Source of the DNA: Gammaproteobacteria bacterium
Lineage (GTDB): Bacteria > Pseudomonadota > Gammaproteobacteria > Pseudomonadales > Pseudohongiellaceae
Direction: 5' to 3'
DNA: 47,585 nt
NCBI GenBank assembly: GCA_030831125.1
Contig: JAURLQ010000038.1
Location: 1-47,585 of the forward strand
The translations under genes were made by a program, and so were the position numbers. Positions within the stretch are counted from its first letter, which is position 1. Each line of letters begins with the position of its first letter. The notes beneath the pieces are model-generated. The model searched no databases. It was not told where the DNA came from and worked only from the letters and a program-made list of their open reading frames with translations. Positions 8,090 through 17,932 of the stretch are shown here, piece after piece.

Positions 8090-9637
8090 TCACAAAGCCA
8101 CCAGCACGGTAATCAACACAAAGAGCACCATGTAACGTGGCCTCAACAGCAACTGCTCGAATCTGTTGGCTGCATGACCCAGTCGGCGACCCAGACTGAT
8201 AATATCCCTGCCCACACCCTGCAGAATGAAACGTTCCTCAAACCAGTGTGAAATACCGGCAACAAGTGCAGTCAGCTGTCCGGCCAGACCGCTTCCTCTG
8301 GCAAATGTGTCTGCCTCATCATCCAGCCTTGCACCTATGCTCTGCTCCCTGGCCTGCGCCAGGTTTGAAATGCTGCTGACAACCGGTGCAGGCACTCCCA
8401 TGAGTGGATCCAGCACATGATCCTCGAAATAAGTGATATCAGTTGCCAAAGTAACAACCGGTCTGGACACACTCTTGTCCATCAATTCATCAAGCCAGAA
8501 CTGCTGCAGGGCAGCCTGTTGAAGCCAGCGTGAGCTTGCAGATAAAGGTTTTACCGGCAGGTTGTGAGCGTTGTGAAGAATCGAAGGAGTACGCAGGAAA
8601 ACATAGCTGCGCATGACTGCATGTCCAGCAAGGTGCCATGCAGCAAGTGTCCACCAGCCCAATCCGCACTCCATGAACATCAGACCAATCTGCACTGCTG
8701 CAGCACTTGCCATGGACGATTTGATATCTGCCTGGGTCCTGCCAACCAGGACACCATAGACAACAGTGGCAAAACCGAAAACCAGTAATAGCAACATGGC
8801 AAAAGGTGCTTGCTCCAACAGATCCTGAATCAGGATCAGAAGATAGACACCTGCATGCACCATTACACCACCATAAAAAACGGCACTTGAGGGTGTTGGT
8901 CCTTCCATCGCACGATACAACCAGGGCGTAAACGGAACCTGGGCAGACTTGACCAGGGCAGCACCAACAAAACTGCAAGACACTACTGTCAGCTGCAGCT
9001 CACTCAAGCCTGAAGTACTTTGACTGATACTTCCCCATTGATCCGTTCCAAGCCAGAGCAGCATCAACGCTATACCCATCAGGAACATTGCATCACCACA
9101 ACGTTGCACGATCATTACTCGAGTGGCGTTGGCAGTAATGCGGCTATTGCCGAAATTGTAGGCAATCAACAACCAGGAACAGATACCGGCCACTTCCCAT
9201 GCGATGAATGTAAATACAGCGCTGCCCGACAATACCAGCAGCAACATTGCAAAGTGAAAGAAACAGAGCACGGCATGGAAGCGGAAAAACCCCCGCTCCC
9301 TGTGCAGATAGGATGCTGAAAAATGAAAACTGACAAAAACAAGCACGGAAAACAGCAAGGCCAGCCAGATATGGAAGCCACCAATGTAGATATCCAGACC
9401 CAATTTGAGACTGCCAAGTTCAAGCCACGTAAAACTGTTTACCTGGCCTGCAGCACCGGGCACCAGAAATATATGCAACAGCAGGATCAGGCATACTGCC
9501 AATACCGTATTACGGCACAGCGATACAACATCCAGCTCCTGGGAAACTCCCTTAAACTGCTGCAGCATACATCCGCCTGCGAGGCGCAACCCCAGCATCA
9601 GCGGCAACAGGATGACAAGTTCAAGAAGCAGTGTCAT
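8090..9637 (-). CDS. dabB: DabB-like NuoL/ND5 family proton-translocating subunit
   Basis: Inner-membrane NuoL/ND5-type protein, 515 residues, the likely direct partner of DabA. The conserved Glu148 (FIAWEVAGICSW) and Lys230 (VKSAQVPFTPWLYRAMEGPT) are present. The PFTPWLYRAMEGPTPSSA version of the NuoL loop, where complex I reads P-x-x-TWLPDAMEGPT, is what I associate with DabB and related non-complex-I members. It lacks the long C-terminal lateral helix of true NuoL. Its ATG overlaps the dabA stop by four bases (ATGA), indicating translational coupling. In the published DAB model it carries the cation flow that drives DabA to trap CO2 as bicarbonate. Assignment as dabB rests on family type and adjacency. 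Confidence 0.85.
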   Translation of the reverse strand: MTLLLELVILLPLMLGLRLAGGCMLQQFKGVSQELDVVSLCRNTVLAVCLILLLHIFLVPGAAGQVNSFTWLELGSLKLGLDIYIGGFHIWLALLFSVLVFVSFHFSASYLHRERGFFRFHAVLCFFHFAMLLLVLSGSAVFTFIAWEVAGICSWLLIAYNFGNSRITANATRVMIVQRCGDAMFLMGIALMLLWLGTDQWGSISQSTSGLSELQLTVVSCSFVGAALVKSAQVPFTPWLYRAMEGPTPSSAVFYGGVMVHAGVYLLILIQDLLEQAPFAMLLLLVFGFATVVYGVLVGRTQADIKSSMASAAAVQIGLMFMECGLGWWTLAAWHLAGHAVMRSYVFLRTPSILHNAHNLPVKPLSASSRWLQQAALQQFWLDELMDKSVSRPVVTLATDITYFEDHVLDPLMGVPAPVVSSISNLAQAREQSIGARLDDEADTFARGSGLAGQLTALVAGISHWFEERFILQGVGRDIISLGRRLGHAANRFEQLLLRPRYMVLFVLITVLVAL

Positions 9638-12600
9638 GCCGCCTCCCTGCGTTCACCCGGGGATTTGATCAAGACCGGATCAATTGGTGTATCCAGCCCC
9701 CGATAGCAGGCAATTGAGGTGTCCGATTCCGGCAAGTCCTTCTCTCCACACCAGGGCAGAAATCCCTTTGCAGGATTGAATACACTTGTTTCTCCGGATT
9801 GTGGGTCTATTGCACTGACCAGCAACCAGCCACCCCCGATGAGCTCCTGCAATGGAGGATTATCAGTGTAGATGCGAGTGAGTACTTCTGTGGTAGCTTC
9901 CACAATTACCTGCAGTCGCATGGCTTCATGGATTTCGACCATCTGCAAGGGCAAGCCTGTTCGCAAATCACTGCCAGCGCCCTCCATTACCGCACATAAA
10001 CCAGTAACGTTGTGTGGAATTTTGGTTCCACAACCAAACCTGTCGTTGTCAATAGTGGAAAAGTAATACTCAAGATTGATTCCTGCCCCTACCGGCCCTG
10101 CTGTCAGCAGGATGTTTTCCAGTATACGTCCTTCCGGGTCGCTGTCAGGATCATAGGAAATGAGGAACAGGCGCCTGTCAAAAAACACGCCCCGGGTCAG
10201 CTTACGACGTCCAATCACGGCAGCAGCATTGGTTGCATGCCCATATTCAGGTCTCACCTGGGCAAGATCACGTGAACGCCTGACTACATGATCAAAAGCC
10301 ATTGCGGGTGTTACCGCTTCACAGGCAGACATGAATCGCCTGCAGCGCTCATGCGCAGAGCGATGCTGTGCCTGTTCAACAGAAGACCGGAAAGCTGCAA
10401 ATCTCAGTATCAGCGCTTCCGGTACAAGATCAGTGTCATACCATGTGATCAGGTCGCTGCATGTATCATGCTGCATACCTGCAAACCAGGTGTCATCAGG
10501 AATATTGATACCCTGCTCAGAAAGCAGGCGCCTTACTTCTTTCCTGTTTGCCATGGCCGCGAAAACCCGGGCATTGGGACCACCCTGCCTGCCGCCACAG
10601 GCGCCACAATCATGTGCGGCCTCATGAGGATTGTTCTGGCTTGTGGAGCCATGCCCGGCAAGGGCAACTATGGGCGCAAAATTTTCTGTCAATCCGAGTG
10701 TACGCAGCATACCCGACACGCGATCTGCCTGCTCCCTGTCAGTAAACCCGTGTCTCAAACCGCTCTGGTCCTCACTGGCTGATGTGAACTGAAGCCGGGT
10801 TTTCACGGGAGGCATGATTTTTTTCCGCATCCTGTCTATCAGCGTGATCCACTTGCCATGTAACAGTGTACTCAACAATAAATCAGCCAACAGGACCGGC
10901 AACAGCAACAACGATGCCAGCATTGATGTGACAGGCTCCAGCCTGAAACGCTGATGCATGATATACAGAATTCTGTCCAGGCTCTGTCTGCCTTTGACAT
11001 GTACATCAATCAATTCACCGTGATCAGGCTCTGCCGCTTCATGTACCTTGTTGACCGGTGTCACTACTACCGGACAAAGTGGTGTTGAATGATGGGAATC
11101 AAGCCCCTTGTACCGCATCGGGATACCGAAAAATCCGGCAGCGCCCAGCGTTTCAATATCAGGATTCACTTCTTCGAGGTGGCGACGAAAGCTTTCTTCC
11201 CTCTCATCCATGCACATGACAATCTGGGCGCAGGGACGATTCCTGCGCTGCAACCAGCCACCTCTCTTCCTGTTGCAACGCAAGGCATTGAAAATATTGT
11301 CGTGATAATGCTTCTCGAAGGCGAGCAGCCATACTTTACCTTGCTCGTGGGGCGTAAAGCGCTCTACAAGATTTTCCATGCAGGCCAGCCCGGTACTACC
11401 GATATCAGTAATCGCAGCTGCATCCAGTCCCAGATGGCGACTGAGCAGAAACAGTCGCCACAACCTATCCTGCTTCCTGCTTACAGGTGCGGTTTCCTGC
11501 TCCCATGACAACACTTCATCAGCCAGTCCTTGCCATCCCTTGTGCTCTGGCGCCTCGGCATCCAGCTGAATGATCAAAGCCTTGGCCTTGTGTGTAATCA
11601 TCTCGGGCAACAGGCCACTATAGAGTCTGGTGCGCACAATCAGCTCATCCGGATTCCTGTGGAAGTACAATTGCAGAGAGTCCATTGAAGGTTCGCAATG
11701 GAAGAGTATGCTGCTGATATTCCCGAGATACAGTCGATCAAGTATCAACCTGATTGCGAGAAAATCTTCAAGTGCAGGCCTGGCAGGATTGACCGTTTCA
11801 TACCCCTGGTTCTGTTGTCGCCAATTGATCAACCCTGCCCACCCAGGAAGTTCAAGTGCCAGATGCTTCAGGTAGCCAGACCAATGCTCCCGCGCAATAC
11901 CGAAATACTCCAGTTGTCGGGCAATTGATTCAAAGGGGCATTCAGGCAAACTGTCCAGCACCTCATCAGCATTCGGCACATCATCCAGAAATGCAGTCAG
12001 ATCAAGACGCATTGCATGACACCAGGCCTTGTAAAGACAGGGTTGCCTTTCATCAGCGATGTGCCACATTGCCAACCCTTCATCCAGCACTCCTGAAAAG
12101 ACCCTGATGAGCAATGGCCTGATTTTCTCGAGTATGTCCCTGCCACTGAGTCGCATGAAGATTTCACGCATGGTGAAAATTGCATCCGGATTGCCGAACA
12201 GCAACCTTGCATCACTCGCGGCAATTTCCGATTTCGGTGTTGTTTCCGGATTGCCTGCACTGGCCGGGTTTTCGGGAGGAACAAGCCTGTTCAGTACTGC
12301 CCATAACTGCTGGTATTCATGGTGATCCGCACCTGCAGCTGAAAACGCTGCCCCTTCGAGCAGTTGCCAGTCAAGCTGCCTGCCATGCAGACCTTCTATT
12401 TCGTGCAACAGACACACACGATAGATATCACTACCGCTGATTCTCCTGTTCCGGCCTTCATGGACAGTCAAATCCGGATCAGACAATCCGGCTTCTGTGA
12501 TTGCCCAGGCAATATCCTCATCGCTGATCCTTCCCTTTCGGTAAAACTCACGGCTGGTCTGTGGCGACTGGAAGCCCCTTATACCAGTCAATTTTTCATA

Positions 12601-12780
12601 TTCGGCAAGTGCTTCGAAAAATGGCAGGTGCTGGAAACCGTGAATTGTATTGTGATGAACAAAGTCCAGTATGGGACCCTGCCCTGGCAATACATGACCA
12701 ATATGCTTCAACGCATTCTGCAGAAACTGTACGTCTGGAAGTGGCTCATTCATTGTTCCGGTATTTCCGTTCATGCTCAT
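9634..12780 (-). CDS. dabA: DabA, DUF2309 inorganic carbon transporter subunit
   Basis: Large cytoplasmic, membrane-associated zinc protein of the DUF2309/UPF0753 family, the carbonic-anhydrase-like subunit of the DAB complex. The four residues forming the DabA metal site are all present with family spacing: Cys523 and Asp525 in IVMCMDERE, then His710 in LAGHGSTSQN and Cys725 in HDCGACGG. The His-to-Cys distance of 15 equals that between His524 and Cys539 of Halothiobacillus DabA. At 1048 residues it is one of the longer members. It overlaps both neighbours by four bases (ATGA), so it is translationally coupled to a NuoM-like protein upstream and DabB downstream. By analogy with characterised DABs, it hydrates CO2 in one direction at the expense of a cation gradient. 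This is a confident family call. Confidence 0.95.
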   Translation of the reverse strand: MSMNGNTGTMNEPLPDVQFLQNALKHIGHVLPGQGPILDFVHHNTIHGFQHLPFFEALAEYEKLTGIRGFQSPQTSREFYRKGRISDEDIAWAITEAGLSDPDLTVHEGRNRRISGSDIYRVCLLHEIEGLHGRQLDWQLLEGAAFSAAGADHHEYQQLWAVLNRLVPPENPASAGNPETTPKSEIAASDARLLFGNPDAIFTMREIFMRLSGRDILEKIRPLLIRVFSGVLDEGLAMWHIADERQPCLYKAWCHAMRLDLTAFLDDVPNADEVLDSLPECPFESIARQLEYFGIAREHWSGYLKHLALELPGWAGLINWRQQNQGYETVNPARPALEDFLAIRLILDRLYLGNISSILFHCEPSMDSLQLYFHRNPDELIVRTRLYSGLLPEMITHKAKALIIQLDAEAPEHKGWQGLADEVLSWEQETAPVSRKQDRLWRLFLLSRHLGLDAAAITDIGSTGLACMENLVERFTPHEQGKVWLLAFEKHYHDNIFNALRCNRKRGGWLQRRNRPCAQIVMCMDEREESFRRHLEEVNPDIETLGAAGFFGIPMRYKGLDSHHSTPLCPVVVTPVNKVHEAAEPDHGELIDVHVKGRQSLDRILYIMHQRFRLEPVTSMLASLLLLPVLLADLLLSTLLHGKWITLIDRMRKKIMPPVKTRLQFTSASEDQSGLRHGFTDREQADRVSGMLRTLGLTENFAPIVALAGHGSTSQNNPHEAAHDCGACGGRQGGPNARVFAAMANRKEVRRLLSEQGINIPDDTWFAGMQHDTCSDLITWYDTDLVPEALILRFAAFRSSVEQAQHRSAHERCRRFMSACEAVTPAMAFDHVVRRSRDLAQVRPEYGHATNAAAVIGRRKLTRGVFFDRRLFLISYDPDSDPEGRILENILLTAGPVGAGINLEYYFSTIDNDRFGCGTKIPHNVTGLCAVMEGAGSDLRTGLPLQMVEIHEAMRLQVIVEATTEVLTRIYTDNPPLQELIGGGWLLVSAIDPQSGETSVFNPAKGFLPWCGEKDLPESDTSIACYRGLDTPIDPVLIKSPGERREAA

Positions 12781-14261
12781 TGTCCCGGCGCCAGGCGAGA
12801 AACAATTTCAAGATTGATGCCGGAAATGGTTGTAGCCGAAAGCTCAAGCAGCACAGAAGGAAAAAGGCCGCAAACCAGAATCAGCAGCACCAGCACGCCT
12901 GAAGCGAGAAATTCACTGCGATCCAGATCAGCCATCCCCTCTCGGGAACTTGTCGCTACCGGAGCAGAGAACAATTGTCCCAGCGTACGTAAGGCATATG
13001 CTGCACCAACCAGCATGGTAAGAGTGAACACGACCATCCAGCCTCCCCAGCGCTGGAAACCTCCCACTACTGTATGTAATTCGGAAATGAAACTTGCCGA
13101 TCCCGGCAGACCCATGGCTGCCAGTAATGTCAGACTCATCAGCAGGGTAAACCGGGGCATGGCTGCTCCCAGTCCGGGTTGATCCCTGAGATCGCGACTG
13201 CCCGTGCGCTCATAAAGCAGACCTACCAGCAGAAACAGCGCTCCAGCGATCAGACCATGCGCGGTCATTTGCAGAATTGCGCCGGAAATTCCGGCAACAT
13301 TGAGTGTTGCAAGACCCAATAACACCATACTCATATGACTGACTGAACTGTAGGCCACCATGGCCTTGAGATCTGTTTGCCGCCATGCCAGTAATGCTCC
13401 ATACAGCATGCCGAAGAGAGCCAATGAAACAAGCACCGGCTGCAGGAGGGCCGTTGCTTCCGGCAGCATGACCACTACCCGGATGAGCCCATATGCACCC
13501 ATTTTCAGCAGGATACCGGAGAGCAGAATGGAAATGGGGCTGGGTGCCTCTACATGGGCCAGTGGCAACCAACCATGCAGCGGGAATATCGGCATTTTTA
13601 CACCGAAGCCAATCAGGAATCCGAGCAGCACAAGTACCTGCTGCAAACTTGTCATTCCCTGGGCAGCTTCTCCGATGCTGGTCATCAGCGTACCGTCACT
13701 TTCCAGATTGAAGTGGCTGAGCGCCAACAGACTCACCAGCATGAAAATGGACCCGCCCATCGTATAAAGCACGAAATTCAGGCTGGCTGCATGTCGCCTC
13801 TTGCCGCCCCAGCGGTCTATGAGGAAGTACAGCGGGATTAATGTTACTTCCCAGTAGATGTAGAACAGCGCCCAATCCTGGGCCATGAAAACACCCAGCA
13901 TCCCGAACTCAAGCAGGAGCACACAAACAAAATAACCCTTGATACTGTCTGTAATGCTGCCGGAAGTCATGACAGAAACAGCACATAACAGTGATGCCAG
14001 CACAATCATGGGCAGAGACAGGCCATCCACGCCAAGGGCATAGGCACTGCCCAGAGTTGGATTCAGAAGCAGACTTTCAGCAAATTGCACACCAGTGGCA
14101 CTGGTGTCAAAACGGATGGCAAGCAGCACACTCAGGAGCAGAACGAGTATTGAGACAGCCAGACTAAGAGGACGAATGAACACTTCATGCCTTTTACCCA
14201 ACATTGCCACTGCCAAGGCACCCAATGCAGGCATCCATAAAAGCAGGCTCAGAATTCCCAT
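12777..14261 (-). CDS. NuoM-like proton-translocating subunit, first gene of the DAB operon
   Basis: Polytopic inner-membrane NuoM-type protein. It is the most complex-I-like of the four antiporter-type subunits here. Glu138 (FYIYWEVTLIPLYFLIDRWG) and Lys222 (FGVKMPIFPLHGWLPLAHVE) are intact. The start is placed at the second of two adjacent ATGs because AGAGG lies five bases upstream; an ATG one codon earlier is possible. Longer readings up to 14342 would run through the promoter motif. The stop overlaps the dabA start (ATGA). Classical DabAB systems have one such membrane subunit; here four accompany one DabA, so this protein is probably part of an enlarged proton-coupled complex (inference). 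Confidence 0.88.
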   Translation of the reverse strand: MGILSLLLWMPALGALAVAMLGKRHEVFIRPLSLAVSILVLLLSVLLAIRFDTSATGVQFAESLLLNPTLGSAYALGVDGLSLPMIVLASLLCAVSVMTSGSITDSIKGYFVCVLLLEFGMLGVFMAQDWALFYIYWEVTLIPLYFLIDRWGGKRRHAASLNFVLYTMGGSIFMLVSLLALSHFNLESDGTLMTSIGEAAQGMTSLQQVLVLLGFLIGFGVKMPIFPLHGWLPLAHVEAPSPISILLSGILLKMGAYGLIRVVVMLPEATALLQPVLVSLALFGMLYGALLAWRQTDLKAMVAYSSVSHMSMVLLGLATLNVAGISGAILQMTAHGLIAGALFLLVGLLYERTGSRDLRDQPGLGAAMPRFTLLMSLTLLAAMGLPGSASFISELHTVVGGFQRWGGWMVVFTLTMLVGAAYALRTLGQLFSAPVATSSREGMADLDRSEFLASGVLVLLILVCGLFPSVLLELSATTISGINLEIVSRLAPGQ

Positions 14262-14310
14262 CATCCCCTCTTGATTATTATCAATCTTGCGGAACGAAGC
14301 GCCCCACGGG

Positions 14311-14366
14311 ATTCTAGTAAGGAATAGCGATGGCAATTCCAATATTGATGATAGGATTTAGCTATC
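14311..14366 (-). promoter_or_regulatory. OxyR-like operator and promoter of the DAB operon
   Basis: Reading on the minus strand, GATAG-N7-CTATC (14366 to 14350) is a perfect 5-bp-arm dyad with the ATAG-N7-CTAT spacing of OxyR-type half-sites (T-N11-A). It merges into TCCTATCA (14356-14349), N8, GGAATTGC (14340-14333), N16, then a -10-like TAGAAT (14316-14311). GAATTG to TAGAAT is 17 bp. The string and all spacings match the promoter of the carbonic anhydrase operon. The predicted transcript starts near 14304, about 40 bases before the first gene. Regulation by the OxyR-like protein of this window is inferred. Confidence 0.7.
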
Positions 14367-14423
14367 ACGCAGACAGCAAATCACATAAGCACAATAGAAG
14401 AAAGAATAACGGGCAGATCAAAC

Positions 14424-14445
14424 GGGGCAGTCATGTAACTGCCCC
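14424..14445 (-). terminator. Hairpin, probable terminator of clpB
   Basis: A perfect 8-bp stem (GGGGCAGT and ACTGCCCC) with a 6-base loop lies 18 bp past the clpB stop codon. Downstream on the minus strand is only GTTTGATC and, further on, a T-rich stretch, so the U-tract is weak. The hairpin also separates clpB transcription from the DAB promoter. Confidence 0.6.
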
Positions 14446-14463
14446 TCCCTGATCCAGGGAAAA

Positions 14464-17055
14464 CTACCTGCCGCTGAACGCTATGTCATCGCCGATCAGT
14501 TTCACGACGATCGTACTGCCTGGCGGATATTTGCCTGCCAGAATTTCCTGTGAGAGCGGATTTTCCAGCCATTGCACAATGGCACGCTTCAAGGGTCTGG
14601 CGCCATATACCGGATCGAAACCGAGTTTGCCCAGCTTGTCGAGCACTCCGGTTCCCAGTTCGAGCTGCAGATCAATATCTGCAAGACGTTCCTTGAGCAG
14701 GCCAATCTGGATCTCGGCTATGCCCCTGATCTGTTCCTGGTGCAGAGGATGGAATACCACCACCTCATCTATCCTGTTGATGAATTCCGGGCGGAAATGC
14801 CTGCCTACCACCTGCATGACTGCTTCCTTGACCTCATCATACTGGTAATCTGCACTGCCTTCTCCCCGCATCAGTTCCTGGATACGATCTGATCCGAGGT
14901 TCGAGGTCATCACAATCACAGTGTTGCGGAAATCAACAGTTCTGCCATGGCCATCAGTCAGACGGCCATCATCCAGTACCTGCAGCAGAATGTTGAAAAC
15001 ATCCGGATGGGCTTTTTCAACTTCATCGAGCAGGAGTACCGCATAGGGCCGTCTTCTGACTGTTTCCGTCAGATATCCACCTTCCTCATAGCCTACATAA
15101 CCCGGAGGTGCGCCAATGAGGCGAGCGACCGAATGCTGTTCCATGAACTCTGACATGTCTATCCTGACCATGGCATCTTCTGTGTCGAAGAGGAATCCTG
15201 CCAGCGCCTTGCAGAGCTCGGTCTTGCCTACCCCTGTTGGGCCAAGAAACATGAAGGAACCATTGGGGCGTTTGGGATCTGCCAGTCCCGAACGTGAACG
15301 TCTCACCGCATTGGCAACGGCGTTGACAGCTTCTGCCTGACCGATTACCCGTTTGTGGAGTTCATCTTCCATACGCAACAGCTTCTGTTTTTCCCCTTCA
15401 AGCATTTTGGATACCGGAATACCGGTGGCACGTGAAACCACTTCCGCGATTTCTTCTTCCGTTACCTTGTTGCGTAACAGTTTCATCTCTACAAGTTCGG
15501 GATTGGCAGCTGTTTCCAACTGTTTTTCCAATGCAGGAATTACACCGTACTGCAGCTCGGACATTCGCCCCAGATCCCCGGCACGTCTTGCGTTATCCAT
15601 GTCAATTCTGGCCTGCTCGAGTTCACTCTTGATCTTCTGCGAACCCTGAACCGATGATTTTTCTGCCCGCAGGATTTCATCCAGATCCTCGAATTCCTTT
15701 TCAAGAGCACTGATATCTTCTTCCAGTTTCCCCAGTCGTTTGCGGGAAGCTTCATCTGTTTCTTTTTTCAGTGCCTCCCTCTCTATCTTGAGCTGGATAA
15801 GCCGACGCTCCAGGCGATCCATTTCCTCAGGTTTGGAATCTATTTCCATGCGAATAAGGCTGGCAGCCTCATCAATCAGGTCGATCGCCTTGTCGGGCAG
15901 CTGCCTGTCTGTGACATAGCGCTGGGACAGTTTCGCTGCTGCGATAATTGCCGAATCGGTGATGTTAACGCCATGATGCACTTCATAGCGCTCCTTGAGG
16001 CCACGCAGTATCGCAATCGTATCTGTTTCACTTGGTTCATCAACAAGTACTTTCTGGAAGCGACGTTCCAGTGCTGCATCCTTTTCTATGTACTTGCGAT
16101 ATTCATCCAGTGTGGTTGCCCCCACACAATGCAGCTCGCCTCTTGCCAGCGCGGGTTTGAGCATGTTGCCGGCATCCATGGCACCTTCAGCCTTGCCTGC
16201 ACCGACCATGGTATGGATCTCGTCGATGAACAGAATGACCTCCCCCTCCTGTTTTCCCAGTTCGCTCAGGACAGATTTCAGTCTTTCCTCGAATTCTCCA
16301 CGGAATTTGGCCCCGGCAATAAGAGCTCCCATATCGAGAGATAGTATACGTTTTCCTTTCAGTCCTTCGGGTACTTCCCCATTGACAATACGCTGGGCAA
16401 GACCATCAACGATTGCAGTTTTACCTACACCCGGCTCACCTATCAGCACTGGATTATTCTTGGTTCTGCGCTGCAGAACCTGGATGGTTCGGCGGATTTC
16501 ATCATCCCGGCCGATGACAGGATCCAGTTTCCCTTCTTCTGCCCTGGCAGTTACATCCACCGTGAATTTCTGCAGTGCCTGTCTGGATTCCTCGGCTTCC
16601 GGATTGTTGACAGTCTCACCACCACGCAGGTTCTTCACCGCGTTTTCCAGAGCACTGGTACTGACAGAAAAGGAATTCAGCAACTTGCCCAGTTCACCTT
16701 TGTCAGCCATAGCGGCAAGCAGTACATTTTCACTGGAAATGTACTGATCGCCGGCTTTCTGGGACAACTTGTCGGCCAGATTGAGCAACTTGCTCAAATC
16801 GGGGGAAATATTCAGCTGACCATCGCTGTCTTTCACAACCGGCAGCGCCATCAGCAGCTTATCGATTCCTTGACGGAGCGCGGCCAAATCAAATCCGGTC
16901 TGTGTCAGCAAGGGCCTGATTGAACCGCCTTTCTGCTCAAGCATGGCGCTCAGCAGATGCACGGGTTCAAGATACCCATGGTCTTTACCTACGGCCAGGG
17001 ATTGGGCATCAGCCAGAGCCTGTTGCAGTTTGCTGGTCAGTTTGTCCATTCGCAT
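14464..17055 (-). CDS. clpB: ClpB protein disaggregase
   Basis: Hexameric AAA+ chaperone that threads aggregated proteins and works with DnaK in the cytoplasm. The Clp-N domain covers about residues 1-145, and the first AAA+ module has GEPGVGKT near 206 and FIDEIH. The coiled-coil middle domain (about 400-525) is charged and heptad-like. The second AAA+ module has GPTGVGKTE near 605, followed by the C-terminal D2-small domain. The length of 863 residues is normal. The start [19 protein letters not shown] matches the family N-terminus and has AGGTGG a few bases upstream. A sigma-32 promoter lies just before it, so it is heat-shock controlled independently of the preceding rluD-pgeF genes. The gene order rluD-pgeF-clpB is as in E. 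coli. Confidence 0.98.
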   Translation of the reverse strand: MRMDKLTSKLQQALADAQSLAVGKDHGYLEPVHLLSAMLEQKGGSIRPLLTQTGFDLAALRQGIDKLLMALPVVKDSDGQLNISPDLSKLLNLADKLSQKAGDQYISSENVLLAAMADKGELGKLLNSFSVSTSALENAVKNLRGGETVNNPEAEESRQALQKFTVDVTARAEEGKLDPVIGRDDEIRRTIQVLQRRTKNNPVLIGEPGVGKTAIVDGLAQRIVNGEVPEGLKGKRILSLDMGALIAGAKFRGEFEERLKSVLSELGKQEGEVILFIDEIHTMVGAGKAEGAMDAGNMLKPALARGELHCVGATTLDEYRKYIEKDAALERRFQKVLVDEPSETDTIAILRGLKERYEVHHGVNITDSAIIAAAKLSQRYVTDRQLPDKAIDLIDEAASLIRMEIDSKPEEMDRLERRLIQLKIEREALKKETDEASRKRLGKLEEDISALEKEFEDLDEILRAEKSSVQGSQKIKSELEQARIDMDNARRAGDLGRMSELQYGVIPALEKQLETAANPELVEMKLLRNKVTEEEIAEVVSRATGIPVSKMLEGEKQKLLRMEDELHKRVIGQAEAVNAVANAVRRSRSGLADPKRPNGSFMFLGPTGVGKTELCKALAGFLFDTEDAMVRIDMSEFMEQHSVARLIGAPPGYVGYEEGGYLTETVRRRPYAVLLLDEVEKAHPDVFNILLQVLDDGRLTDGHGRTVDFRNTVIVMTSNLGSDRIQELMRGEGSADYQYDEVKEAVMQVVGRHFRPEFINRIDEVVVFHPLHQEQIRGIAEIQIGLLKERLADIDLQLELGTGVLDKLGKLGFDPVYGARPLKRAIVQWLENPLSQEILAGKYPPGSTIVVKLIGDDIAFSGR

Positions 17056-17086
17056 TGCTTGCCACCTCAATAGTTCACTGTCCCAT

Positions 17087-17114
17087 AAGTGGGGGGTGAA
17101 ATGCAGGATTCAAG
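17087..17114 (-). promoter_or_regulatory. Sigma-32 heat-shock promoter of clpB
   Basis: On the minus strand a perfect CTTGAA -35 box (17114-17109), a 14-base spacer and CCCCACTT (17094-17087; consensus CCCCATNT, 7 of 8) lie 30-60 bases upstream of the clpB start. This is the canonical RpoH promoter layout and fits the gene it precedes. Confidence 0.88.
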
Positions 17115-17155
17115 TTGCGAGAGTATTCTTGCTTGATGCTGGTCAAGTGAGGAGT

Positions 17156-17932
17156 TCAGACTTTGACTATCAAAGTGGCAAATCTGCCCGTTGGCTGGCT
17201 GTATCTGTGGGAATACCAGATTTCAGGATGGCACACTGTGCAGTTTGTGCTGCCTTCAATGTGATTTACACCCATATTGCGAAGTCTCAGCCTGGCGAGC
17301 GCATAAAGGTCAGCCATCCACTTTCCTTTTTGCTGTGAGGGCACAAAGCATGCTGCCACCGCGGCTTTTCCCTCATTGGCAGCAGCACTGAGAAATACCT
17401 CTCGCACCTGCGGGCCAACTTCAAAGTGACATGGTCCTATTGCCGGCCCCAGCCAGGCCCTGATTTGCCCCGGCGATGCAGCAAAGGCTGCCACCGTGTT
17501 TTCAAGCACACCAGCCTGCAGTCCGCGCCATCCGGCATGGGCAACGGCAATTTCAAGGCCATCTTCTGAACAAAACAGTACCGGGAGACAATCAGCCGTC
17601 ATGATGCAGCAGGCGATGCCTTTTCCGGAAGTATGAAGGGCATCCGCTTTTGGCGGAGGAATCAGGGTTTTGTCTGCAATACGGCAGACATCACTACCGT
17701 GTATCTGTTCAAGCCACTGTATCCTTATTTCGGTGCAAGTAGCTTCCCTCCGCAGTGCCTGGAGCAATTGCTCCCGATTGTCCAATACATCTTCTTTACA
17801 GTCATCAACATGCAAACCCAGATTGAAGGCGGCCCAGGGACCCTTGCTGTTACCTCCCCTGCGGGTGGTGACAAAGGCATGTATCCCTTTTGGCAGATCC
17901 CAGTCAGGACGCTCAAGCAAGCCCTCACCCAC
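17156..17932 (-). CDS. pgeF: PgeF (YfiH family) peptidoglycan-editing / multicopper laccase-domain protein
   Basis: YfiH/DUF152 family protein, known in E. coli for editing peptidoglycan precursors and in other hosts as a purine nucleoside phosphorylase or laccase-like enzyme. The metal-binding His and Cys motifs are visible: EQIHGSDV, TADCLPVLF, AHAGWRGLQAGV and GPAIGPCHFEVG. The length of 258 residues is normal. The GTG start lies inside the end of rluD (8-base overlap), so translation is coupled. No signal peptide is seen, so it acts in the cytoplasm. Which of the reported activities is physiological cannot be decided from sequence. Confidence 0.93.
   Translation of the reverse strand: MGEGLLERPDWDLPKGIHAFVTTRRGGNSKGPWAAFNLGLHVDDCKEDVLDNREQLLQALRREATCTEIRIQWLEQIHGSDVCRIADKTLIPPPKADALHTSGKGIACCIMTADCLPVLFCSEDGLEIAVAHAGWRGLQAGVLENTVAAFAASPGQIRAWLGPAIGPCHFEVGPQVREVFLSAAANEGKAAVAACFVPSQQKGKWMADLYALARLRLRNMGVNHIEGSTNCTVCHPEIWYSHRYSQPTGRFATLIVKV

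Noticed and set aside
5138-14261. A respiratory complex I (nuo) operon
   Set aside because: Only antiporter-type subunits are present, with no nuoA-K or NADH-binding genes, and a DUF2309 gene is interleaved. This is the DAB arrangement.
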